This document shows, in pieces, positions 18,798 through 27,202 of a stretch of DNA of 27,202 nucleotides. The translations under genes were made by a program, and so were the position numbers. Positions within the stretch are counted from its first letter, which is position 1. Every line of letters starts with the position of its first letter. The stretch covers positions 8,121 to 35,322 of the forward strand of contig BFEA01000511.1 of assembly GCA_003427395.1 (NCBI GenBank). Direction: 5' to 3'. Source of the DNA: Chara braunii. Lineage: Eukaryota; Streptophyta; Charophyceae; Charales; Characeae. The notes under the pieces are model-generated. The model saw nothing but the letters and a program-made list of their open reading frames with translations, was not told the origin of the DNA and ran no database searches.

Positions 18798-20263
18798 ATG
18801 GCGAATCAGTATGTTAGGAACTGCTATAACTGTGGGCTTCCGGGTCATTTTCAGAGGGAATGTTCACAGCCACGGCGAGTCCCGCTGACGGGGGCTAATG
18901 CAACGGCGGTTAACACTCCGCTCTTGACTCTTCCTGCACCTGCTCCGAAGGTAACTAACTATGTTCAACCTGCGGTGGCGGCTCCTGCCCCGACGTACGC
19001 GGCAACGAATCCTGGATATCAGTGTGGGGGGTATTGGCGGCAAACGCTGGACAGGTGTGTAGCTTTTGTCGACAAAGCGGAGACTGAGCAGATCAAGAAA
19101 AAGGAAGAAGAGGAAAAAGAGAAAGAGCGTAGGGAAGATCTTAAGGATAGAGAAGAAATGGAGTCGAGGATTGGTGATCGTTTGGAGAGCAGACTATCTT
19201 CGATGTATAGCGTAGCTGTGCCTGTTGGAGGTAATCCAGGAATATCAACTGGAGGGACAGAATCATGTGCTCGCGGTAAGGAAAATGAGGAACTAGCAGC
19301 TTTGAGGAGAGCTTTAAGGAAAATGAGTACCGGAGAAGGCTTTTCAAGGAATCGGCAAGTAGCGAGAGTCTTGTGGATAGACTACTTCGGGAGAATGAAG
19401 AATTAAGACGGAAGGTTGGTTTGGTGAACGAACCTTTGGAGAGTAAGCTGAGTCTTTTGGTGAGGGAAATGCAGGAGTTACGCTCTGGCCGTGACACAAA
19501 TAAGGATCTTTTGGTTGGACTCAAGGCGCAGAGCAGCTCGCTGCGAAAGGAGAAAGAGCAATCCAAAGAGGAAACACAACTTTGGATGAACGAGGCGTTG
19601 CGACCTGGCAATAAGAGAGGCAGCATCTCGATTACGACACCAGAATGCAACACATGGTGTAGGTCCAGACTGAGGGCGACTGAATCACCCAGAGAGAATT
19701 TGCGTGAAGAAATCGAACGGATGAAGAATTTGGAAACCTGCAGGCAGCGTGAGATAGAGGCGTTAAAACAACGACGTGCGGATGCAGAAGCGAAGAGAGT
19801 TCAGATGGAAGAGGAGGCCGCTAAACTGAAAGAACAAGTCGATAGATTAATGATCAAGGCGGATGAAGAGCGCACGAGTGGTACGAACCTGAAGAGTAAA
19901 CTCGATGCAGTGTTGGTTAGTGGGCAAAAAACGGGGCGGCGAGGGAGGCCGAAGATGACGCTTGGACGGACAGAAAAAACAGCGGTAGAGGATGCTGTTG
20001 CGAATGATCGGTTTGCTTTCATGCGTGAAGAAAGGAAGAAACTCAAGGCTTTGAAGAAGTCAGGGCTGGAGAAATTATGTGAGACAGCGGGAATTTAATA
20101 CAAGACGATTGATGAAACATCGGAAGAGTTGGCGGAAATACGGGCCAATTCGACAATCGCTAGGCCGCGTGAAGATAAAGCGGGAGGAAGTAGTGAACCT
20201 TCGACCAGCAAGGATGGTAAGGAAGCTGGTACGAAAGTGTTGGAGGTACCATCTGATTCGGTT
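18798..20263 (+). pseudogene. PLE N-terminal gag-like region: CCHC zinc knuckle plus coiled coil
   Basis: The first ATG (18798) gives a protein with CYNCGLPGHFQREC at residues 9-22, a retroviral/copia-type CX2CX4HX4C zinc knuckle expected to bind nucleic acid. A Pro/Ala linker follows, then a long Glu/Lys/Arg-rich coiled coil (from about residue 95). Near 19320 the heptad pattern leaves this frame (which ends at 19406) and continues in the next (ENEYRRRLFKES...LLRENEELRR), so a frameshift in an A-run is likely. The second frame keeps coiled-coil character to about 20095 with a basic GRRGRPKM patch (AT-hook-like), passes a TAA (20096-20098), and stays open to a TAG at 20264. Retroelement ORF1/Gag-type RNA packaging is inferred. 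Such a knuckle ahead of GIY-YIG is not the classic Penelope layout. Confidence 0.75.
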
Positions 20264-20266
20264 TAG

Positions 20267-21637
20267 GGAGACGTCCCGAACGTAGCAAGTTGTTGGGGGA
20301 TTGTTAAACGAGGTCTGTCTTGTTCTTCTTCTGTTGATGATGGTGTTGGTAGCAAACTGTCGGATGCTCTGGTGAGGGAAGCTGTTTTAAATCTTGTTCT
20401 TCTAAAAGAAATTTCATGGGCTGTTAAATTGTGTGATTATCTTGTGAAGATAAAAAGTGAAGGTGTTGATCTTGTGAATTGTGAAGGATCTTTGGTGTAC
20501 GTGTTGTTGTCACCATGGACGAAGCACGTGTATATAGGAGCTACTGCTCAATCGTTGGATGTACGATGGAGGGAGCATCTCTTTCGGGTGAACAATCGGC
20601 AAGTGTTGGAGACGGGGAGGAGGAACAGCCGTCTGTATAACTGGTTGAGGAGGTGTGGGGTAGAGCGATATGTGGCGTTACCATTGATCCGCTGCTCATC
20701 AGAAGACTTGTTTGAGGTGGAAAGGTTCGTGATTCTGTTAGTATGTCCGTATCTCAATACCAAGGATAGATCGAGTAAGCGTCGTAAACGAAGGGCAGGT
20801 AAGAAGGAAAGGCGCAAGAGATCATGTGACCGAGGGTTGGTTGCTGTCAAGAAAAGGACGTTTACGCACCAGGTCCTCACCTTTAATGATTCGGATGGAA
20901 GATCGTCGGTTAGCTTGCTGCGATTGCTCAAGGAATTCAGAAAGGAGGGAATTAACAGGATGAGCATTCGCTGTGATGGAGACCGTTTGCTTGTCAGCCA
21001 ATGGAAGATGATCAAAAAATGTTTTGGTTCGTCTGAAATCTCATCCGTTTTTGGTAAATTGCAATTACGACGGGCGAGGGAATGGATAGTGGATGGTATG
21101 TCTTTCGAATTTATCAATGTTGTCTCTTTTTGCTCCTCTTTTGCTACTCGTAAACCAGAGTTGGCGAAATTCTTGAGTTGTCCTCCTGCTCGTCGAGATC
21201 TGTATGATTGGGACCTGGAGCGATTGATCTGGATGTTTAGTGCCATTCGATCCTTCTCTGAGAAGCGTACCAAATATTCCTTAAAATGCAGTCTTTCGGG
21301 GGTGATAAAGAGGCGTTTTGGTATTAATGTGCGGAATCGATTAACGGTGAAAATCACTTATGATGAGAGCTTGTCGAAGGTTGGTATTAGTAAGGTCTGT
21401 AGATCGTTGATCAGAGAGTTGGACGTTTTTAATGCTTGGAAGCAGATGCTGATCAGGTGCTTGAGAGTTGTTTCGGCAAAGAATCCTAGTATCGGTGATC
21501 TTTTGTACAATTTTAGGAAGGCGGCTAGGGAGAATGATGTGAAGTGTGTGTGCGAGGATACGGAGGGACAATTTTCACATATGGACGGTCATGTTTGCTT
21601 TCGGTTGAGTGAGGTGTGCTTTGTTTCGAGTGGATGA
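20267..21637 (+). pseudogene. PLE GIY-YIG endonuclease domain and linker
   Basis: In the same frame as the coiled coil. GIY-YIG signature: EGSLVYVLLSP (20486 on; GIY position filled by LVY), then KHVYIGATAQSLDVRWREHL (YIG at 20531-20539), with the conserved Arg and His that follow, and an acidic LFEVERFVI (20711-20737) carrying the catalytic-type Glu. NTKD then a strongly basic RKRRAGKKERRKR stretch (possible nuclear localisation or DNA contact) closes the domain. About 270 residues of linker without a recognised domain follow, including a CVCEDTEG...HMDGHVCF segment with Cys/His that might be a zinc ligand set. The nuclease would nick target DNA to prime reverse transcription. Position before the RT is the permuted order. 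The frame ends at TGA 21635 because of a frameshift around 21610. Confidence 0.82.
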
Positions 21638-23168
21638 GAAATGCCAGGAACATACCGAGATCGTCAGTTGCCTTCTTTGTGAGAACTTTGAAGAAACAGT
21701 TATTGACTACTTTTGAGCTGCTTGTTTCTTCCTCTTTGACTATGATGGATGAATTCTGTGGTAACCTTGGCAGACGTCTGATTGTGGAATGCTTCAACAA
21801 TACTTAGTGTGGAGAGGAGGTTGTGTGTCACACTGACGCTGTGGGAGTCTGGAAGGCCCGATTTGGGAAACTTATAAGATGTCCGATCGATCATAACCCT
21901 GGAGACTCATTGGTGTGTTGCCCAGCGATCTACCATGAGAGGATGAAAAAGATGTTTTTGGAGAATCCCGGGTTTGTTGAGTGTGATAAGGAAGAAGTGG
22001 CACTGAACCAGTCGAATGGGATAAGGTTCAAGAAATTGCAGTTGGACAAGTTGGAGAAATGGAACGAGAAGGGAAAGTTAGGAAGGAGTTATATTATTCC
22101 TAAACACAAGGGCGTGCGGACTATTTGCCCATCATTTGAAAAATGTGGGATTGTTGCCAGTCGGAAGGTGGCCAGGGCGGTGAATCAGATGTTGTGGGAT
22201 TTGCCGGCAAGGAGTAACTTCAATATGAGAAGTACTGAGGATTTGGTTGGGAGGCTTTCGTTGGTTAACAGGGATTTGCAATAAGATGAACGGGTGTTGT
22301 CTGCGGCTTTTGACATCAAGGAAATGTTACGTAATCTACCGCATGAGGCGGTTGTTAATGCTGTAGAATGGATTGTGGATTTTTGGAGCTTGGAGAAGGC
22401 TAAGGGGGTGATGTTAAGAAAGAGAGGGAAAGGGGCTAAGGTCAGAATGGGTGGCTCTTTGGACGGATGGTTGAATGTGGTTTTTGAGGACATTGTTCGC
22501 TTTGTCAAGTTCGATTTGGAACGTACGTATGTGATGGCATGCGGTGTGATCATAAAGCAACACGTTGGTATTCCGATGGGAGAGGCCTCTAGTCCGACCC
22601 TTGCTTGTCTGATGTGTGCTCATTCTGAATTTTTGTTTTTCAACTTTCTGGGCACTTTGCGCATTCGCACTTATAGAACCCGAATTGTTGATGATGTATC
22701 GATTTTTGTTCGGTACAAAAAGAGTGTGGGACCTGAGGAGGCGGAGCAAATAATTCGGAAATTTAGAGGCTATTAGAACGAGAACTTGACGCTCGAGTGG
22801 ACGGACAAAGGGAGTACCTGGGATTTCCTGGGTTGTGTAACCACTGTGTAGGACCAGGTAGATGGTGTGGTTTGTATTGCTACTCATAAAAATCAGGGGG
22901 CGGTACAAAAGGGAAGATTGGTCTTTCAAAATCTATAGGATTTGTGCACCTCTTCTAGTAGGCAACAAAATTGGCAGTCACCACTTCCTTTCTTCATCGG
23001 GCTCGGAGGTATACAACGATCAAGGGAGCGAAGACACACTTTCTGCTGACACTGAAGATTGAATTACGGATTAGGGGGTTTCTCGACCTTTATTTTGACT
23101 TGGCTCTTCGTTCCTTCTCCCGAAAATTTGGGGGGGACTGGGATGATTGGGTTTTGTGCTTCACTTGA
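21616..23168 (+). pseudogene. PLE reverse transcriptase, full-length unit (broken)
   Basis: RT blocks in order: KHKGVRTICPSFEKCGI (fingers, about 22102), AAFDIKEMLRNLP (motif A, Asp at 22312-22314), GIPMGEASSPTLACL (motif B, 22567), RIVDDVSIFVRY (motif C, Asp pair 22690-22695), STWDFLGC (motif D/E), then thumb with a RGF segment. The catalytic Asp triad is present. In-frame stops: TAG 21805, TAA 22282, TAG 22774, TAG 22849 and TAG 22936. A 1-nt deletion at about 22968, relative to the upstream copy, moves the thumb to another frame. Between stops the frame is the same for over 1.3 kb, so damage looks young. It would copy element RNA at a nick made by the GIY-YIG domain. The call as a PLE rather than LINE or LTR RT rests on motif style, nuclease type and tandem structure. 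Confidence 0.85.
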
Positions 23169-24188
23169 TGGACATCAAGTAGTATTGGGAAAAGTACTCG
23201 GTTTGGGTCTTGGTTTGAAAATGGGTATCGGGGTTGATGAACTGAGGGAGGGATACCGTTTTTTTTGTCTGGGTTTGAGCATGGGTACCGGGGGTGTGGA
23301 TTGTGGGAATTGGCTTGGGTTCCTCTGCTCCTTTCTTTCTCTGACCATCTGTTGATGAGAGGTTCGTGGCCTTTGGCAGGTAGGCTGTGGGAATTGGCCT
23401 GGGACGTTTTGCCCCTGTTTTCTTTTTCTATTTCGGTGGTACCAAGCTCAAGGCTTTTCGGGTTCGTGTTTGGTCTAAGGGCCTAGTTTCTGGCGTTGTG
23501 GAGATTGGCCTGGGACTTTTTGCCCTTGTCTTCTTTTCTATTTCTGTGGTATGGAGCTCGAGGATTTCGGGATCGCGTCTGGTCTCAGGGCCTTGGTTCT
23601 GGCGCCTACCTTTATCTACCTATGGTCTTAGTCTTTGCTGTTATCTGTCTTGTGTGGTACTACCGTTCTTTTGTGAAGGTTCGATCTTTTGTCTCTCGAA
23701 CATGGAAAGTATCAAGGAGGGTCTACTGTTTCAAGTCTCATTTTTTTTTGTGGCCGACGAGTTGACTCTAGATAGTATATAGTAGATGTAGTAACCTGTT
23801 CTATCCTCCTCAATTCGCGACTCGAAAGACCCCTGATGAGTGCTGGTTGGCAACCGGCCGAAACACGGCGTAGGGTCACGCCACTCCAGTCATCTAGCCT
23901 TTAAGCATGGTTCAAGATATTGACGACTACGGCGTTGGTATTGACGACTGCCTCTTACAAGAAGCAGGTTATGGGAGGTCGGAATAATTTTTTGACCTCT
24001 CAAGGTCACGCTCGACGGTTCGGGAGAAGACCATGATGTCTGCTGTATTTTCTTCTTTCTTCTTTCATCTCCTTTGTCTCAACTCTTGTTCAACCGTCCG
24101 CCTTCTCCTGCTGTGGTGTTCTGGCTACTGAATTTTGCCTATGGTTGCTCTCGCATATATATTGTGATAAAGTTGGAAACAACTACCA
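22619..24188 (+). repeat. PLE pseudo-LTR-like repeat, downstream
   Basis: Second copy of 17148-18710. It includes RT motif C to thumb, the 110-bp tandem pair (23387 and 23498), the hydrophobic frame and the second hammerhead. It ends at ACAACTACCA (24179-24188), where similarity with the upstream copy stops and a different sequence begins. This marks the element's 3' boundary. Confidence 0.88.
23828..23877 (+). ncRNA. Type I hammerhead ribozyme, downstream PLE repeat
   Basis: Core CUGAUGA (23833-23839) and GAAA (23860-23863) intact. Stem I is GACCC/GGGUC with no extra base. Stem II (23840-23859) has eight pairs with one bulged U and a GGC loop (GGUU/AACC on top). Stem III is short: A-U and C-G closing a five-base loop, since ACG has become ACA. 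Cleavage is predicted after A23872 in GUA. It is 5,470 nt from the upstream site. Confidence 0.85.
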
Positions 24189-24260
24189 ATACTCAGCTTA
24201 GGCTCCTGGAAACCGGGTCAAGCGTCCCTTTAAGGAATCTCCAAAAAAAAAAAAAATTGC
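24189..24260 (+). repeat. 3' flank of the PLE with the CGGGTCAAGCGTCCCTT terminus and an A run
   Basis: Directly after the PLE end comes CTCCTGGAAACCGGGTCAAG and CGTCCCTT, a copy of the end-like motif at 5977-6040, 11912-11940 and 15157-15230, then an A14 run (24242-24256). The PLE may have inserted next to this other element, or the motif may be part of its target. Confidence 0.45.
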
Positions 24261-24539
24261 AAAGCAAATCTATACCAGTTTAATATCCTTGTTGCACAGG
24301 AAAATACCCGCATGTTTCTAGGATCGAAACACTATTGGCAAAAACTACGAGCTATAAGCTACGGATCTCGAAAATGCACAAGGCAATTCACGAAAATTTT
24401 ACAATTTAATTCTAGAATTATTTCAGACAACTCTCAAGGGGCGAAGTGAAATAAGCGATCAACGTTCCATAAATCTACCAAATATCTAACTAAAGGAACA
24501 AACTCAATGACTGAGAAAAGTTGGGAAGAAAAATAAGCC

Positions 24540-25190
24540 TTAGGGTTACCCTCTTATCATCACTGACCAGAACACTGTGAAGAGTCTTTGTTGCCTAGAC
24601 GGGTTTCCCACCACGCACCCAGTGGATACAACTCTAGTTTGCTCTTCACCTAGTCTCTCATATCATCCCCACCCCGTGAGTTTCACCCTAAACAACTGCA
24701 CACATACCCCAACGCTTAAAACGTCGAAAAACTAAGAACGAACATATACTTACTACTTATAAGCTTCAAAGAACAGGAGCTGGGCAAGAAGAAAGTTATA
24801 GGGTAACCCTCCCATCGTCACTATCCAATCACACTTTGAAGAGTCTTTGTTGCCTAAATGGGTTTCCCACCACGCACCCAATGGATACAACTCTAGTTTG
24901 CTCTTCACCGGGTCTCTCATTTCGTCCAACCAATGATGTTCTCACTGCTCCCTCATGTTAACTACTCTTATAATGACTACAATCGACTAACGCTCCCACC
25001 ACTGACGATGACACTCACACTGCCCCCGTAGTGTCGTTGTCGATAGAAGAATGAGTTGTAAGGACACCTTCTCATCATCACTGTCCAGAACACTGTAAAG
25101 AGTCTTTATTGCCAAGACGGGTTTCCCACCACGCACCCAATGGATACAACTCTAGTTTGCTCTTCACTGGGTCTCTCTTATAATCCAACC
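24540..25190 (+). repeat. Tandem array, three copies, exact 259-bp period
   Basis: A conserved 130-bp block (AGAGTCTTTGTTGCC, then GGGTTTCCCACCACGCACCC and GGATACAACTCTAGTTTGCT) starts its AGAGTCTTT at 24581, 24840 and 25099, exactly 259 bp apart each time. Conservation is about 90% in the block but much lower in the remaining half of each unit; copies 2 and 3 share more. The unequal conservation within a unit suggests selection or gene conversion on the block. No ORF is conserved. Function unknown. Confidence 0.8.
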
Positions 25191-26189
25191 GTTGGTGTTC
25201 CCACTACTCCTTCCTACTGAATATTCTTATAATAACTACAAAGAAAACCAACTTATCAAGGAGCAAAAATACCTAAAACAAACAAGGAGAGGAAAACATA
25301 AAATTACTCCCATACATCGCAGAAAACAATTATCCCTCTCCCTCAATCCTAAAATACTTCAACAATACGTGTTTCCAAAAACGAAACACTAAGGGCAACC
25401 TCCTCGCCAAAACAAGGACAGTAAGAATTTTACTTCTAGAGGGAATCAAGAGTCAACTAAGGGATCAAAGCAATGCAAAATACTAAAATACCACAGAGTA
25501 ACCTAGAAAACAGTTGGAAAAGGAGAGTATGTTCTCAACCTTTTAACTGAATATGACCACATGTGCAACTAGGATCGGGGAGCTGAAATTTTAAGACAAC
25601 AAGACTTGTACCAGAGATAATCCTACCCTAAAATATGAACAGAAGAGTTAAGGTCGAAATTAAACCCACAGAGGGAATCGAATTGGGTGAGAAAAGGAAG
25701 AATCGCAAACGAAACATGGAATCAATGCACATAGGATATAAAGGCAAACAGGCAGGATCAATCGAGTACCTCGACATTGAGGCAATCACTCGACTCGATG
25801 TGCGAATGAATAACCTGCTAAATTACGGAAACTAACCTAAACTATGCCTATATGCAAACGAGATGTGTAGAACTGAATCCGAAGCGCTGCCACCGCAACC
25901 GCACGTTTGCCCACTGCGTCCAGATGTGCCACTGCGCCTTCCAAGCTTCTCCTATTGACCGAGGCAGTCGAGATGGCGAATCGCGAAGGTCCAGCGCACG
26001 GCCTATTGGATGGTGAAAGAGAAGCCCCCCTTTTCCAGCAAAAGGCTAGAGGGGAGGATGGCTCCTCTAGTGTCTAGATCCTGTTAGGTATAGAGGTTGG
26101 TATAGAGGTCAGATGTGGATTGTGGAGCTGCCAAGATGCCATGGCGTAAGAGTGCAAGGCACTCCCTACCCACTCAAGGGCTAGGCTAC
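25191..26189. other. AT-rich region without a convincing gene
   Basis: One 66-codon plus-strand frame (25635-25835) has a Lys/Arg/Glu-rich translation with no recognised domain. I do not call it. A small CTAGAGG/CCTCTAG hairpin lies at about 26047-26071. Nothing else seen. Confidence 0.4.
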
Positions 26190-26235
26190 GCCAGGGCACT
26201 ATCGCCATAGCTCTCACACAGCTATGGTGCCTGGC
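26190..26235. repeat. Hairpin (GCCAGGGCAC...CCATAGCT / AGCTATGGTGCCTGGC)
   Basis: Two arms pair over about 16 bp with a 5-nt internal bulge and a short CTCACAC loop. Outer flanks CCCTACCC (26164) and GGGTAGGG (26237) can extend the fold. Possibly a small MITE. Confidence 0.5.
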
Positions 26236-26249
26236 AGGGTAGGGGCCTC

Positions 26250-27202
26250 ATGAAAGATCAGCGTCCACATGCCCCGACGTTGCATCCTACTCAGCCGCCG
26301 CCGGTGACCGGGCGCCGCCACCGCCGCTATCGCCGTTACGTTAGCGCATATTTCGCGCGGGCCCCCCCCGGCATCGACCTTTTGTTTTTTGGGTTTTCTA
26401 TCCTTTTTCTCCAAAAATGGAATCTGACAATGGACATTGAGGAATAGAAGTGCACTAGGGAAAAAAAAAAAAAAAAAAAACCACTACAACAAGGGGGGCA
26501 GGGGGGCGGGCGAGGGGGAACAAGGGTCAAACATCAATCGTGGGATTACCTCGATTGGCAGTTAAACCACCTGTGCTTGGCCCAACTATAGGCCACGGAA
26601 AAGAAAAAAGAGTAGAAATGCTTCTAGTTGGATGAATTTGGGCGCTTCTGTAGTGACCCATATGTTTCCTAAAATCATGGCACGTTAACGGGTACGACTC
26701 GAGGAAGTACGAGTGGTTTAAACCATCCGTACCTTTCCCATAATATATCTATCGCGAACAATTTCGGAGGCTGGAAATGAAAAAGGGCTGCCCAAGTTTT
26801 TTTTTTTTATTTTTTTTTATTTTTTTTTATGGAAAGGCTAATTCTTTAAAACACCAGTATATCCAGCTATCGGCCGCGTGCCCTTTTTGGAGGCCGGCCG
26901 CTGCTGATTCAATTTATCTACGGTGCATGGCCTCCAAAATTTTTGTAGGCGATCAGTTTTCTTTTCAGCAAGGCATCAGGACCAAGCTTCTTCTATGGGC
27001 CAGTCACTGTGGTCCGGAGGGTAGGCACAGTGACTACCCAAGTGTAATAGTATGGATAGGAACTTGCACAACCGAAATCATTAATGTTCCCTCATTGGAG
27101 GCATGAGCACGGTTGTGGCTGTCTCTAGCAGGGTTGTCACATGGGTAGCCCCGGGGCCCAAGCCGGGGTAGGGGTTTCACCCCCGGACCCCCACCCCAAC
27201 GC
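26250..27202. other. No recognised gene
   Basis: Contains an A run (26461-26480), an interrupted T tract (26800-26829), and a small GTCACTGTG/CACAGTGAC hairpin (27003-27034). The last 80 bp are G/C-rich with CCCCGGGGCC and CCCCCGGACC phrases, which may be the edge of another element. No coding signal. Confidence 0.4.

Larger units (their letters stand above)
17148..24188 (+). mobile_element. Tandem Penelope-like retroelement (permuted GIY-YIG/RT type) with hammerhead ribozymes
   Basis: A 5'-truncated unit (17148-18710) is followed head-to-tail by a longer unit whose 3' 1.57 kb (22619-24188) repeats it. The offset is 5,471 at the left end and 5,470 at the ribozymes. The unit encodes zinc knuckle, coiled coil, GIY-YIG endonuclease and reverse transcriptase, in that order, all on the plus strand. 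Penelope-like elements are known for a GIY-YIG nuclease, partial tandem copies with pseudo-LTRs and hammerhead ribozymes, so the identification rests on four independent traits. GIY-YIG ahead of RT is the order described for the permuted Naiad/Chlamys branch; placement in that branch is inference. The copy is decayed (frameshifts and in-frame stops). Confidence 0.88.

Noticed and set aside
24242-24256. A14 run as a poly(A) tail of the PLE
   Set aside because: Similarity between the PLE copies ends at 24188, over 50 bp earlier, and the intervening motif belongs to another repeat.
25635-25835. 66-codon charged open frame
   Set aside because: No recognised domain or neighbouring gene structure; length is within chance in this tract.

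Overview
This is a eukaryotic, repeat-dominated nuclear window. The one host gene recognised is a minus-strand exon of a red chlorophyll catabolite reductase (RCCR)-like protein, an enzyme of plant chlorophyll breakdown. That, the intron-type splice donor and the dense mix of retroelements, MITEs, homopolymers and microsatellites suggest a green plant with a bloated genome. A charophyte-type streptophyte alga would fit, but that is inference. A 214-base N gap (10906-11119) shows the window is part of a draft scaffold.

Layout. 1-3.4 kb: a near-perfect fold-back bounded by AG/CT microsatellites, an inverted-motif cluster, unrecognised sequence and a 165-bp MITE. 3.7-4.5 kb: the RCCR exon (minus). 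4.7-8.1 kb: CA microsatellites, two copies of a dispersed repeat, low-complexity degenerate repeats, and a decayed LINE ORF2 C-terminus (minus) with a zinc-binding RT-associated domain. 8.3-13 kb: homopolymers, TIR elements, the N gap and fold-backs. 13.47-15.15 kb: a GC-rich TIR element with repeated CCACAAGGAA palindromes and no recognisable transposase. 15.2-16.4 kb: short inverted-repeat elements and a probable tRNA-derived SINE (minus).

17.15-24.19 kb is the main feature: a Penelope-like retroelement (PLE) in head-to-tail tandem. A 5'-truncated unit (17148-18710) runs directly into a longer unit that repeats the same 1.56 kb at its own 3' end (22619-24188). The long unit encodes, in order, a retroviral-type CCHC zinc knuckle, a long charged coiled coil, a GIY-YIG endonuclease and a reverse transcriptase. 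The endonuclease therefore lies N-terminal to the RT, the permuted order. Each pseudo-LTR-like repeat carries a type I hammerhead ribozyme with all core bases intact. The two predicted self-cleavage sites are exactly 5,470 nt apart, so one tandem transcript would be cut into unit-length element RNA. The coding frame is broken by frameshifts and by seven in-frame TAA/TAG codons.

24.5-25.2 kb holds a three-copy tandem array with an exact 259-bp period in an AT-rich tract. The rest, to 27.2 kb, shows no convincing gene. Apart from the RCCR exon, nearly everything explained here is mobile DNA or its debris.
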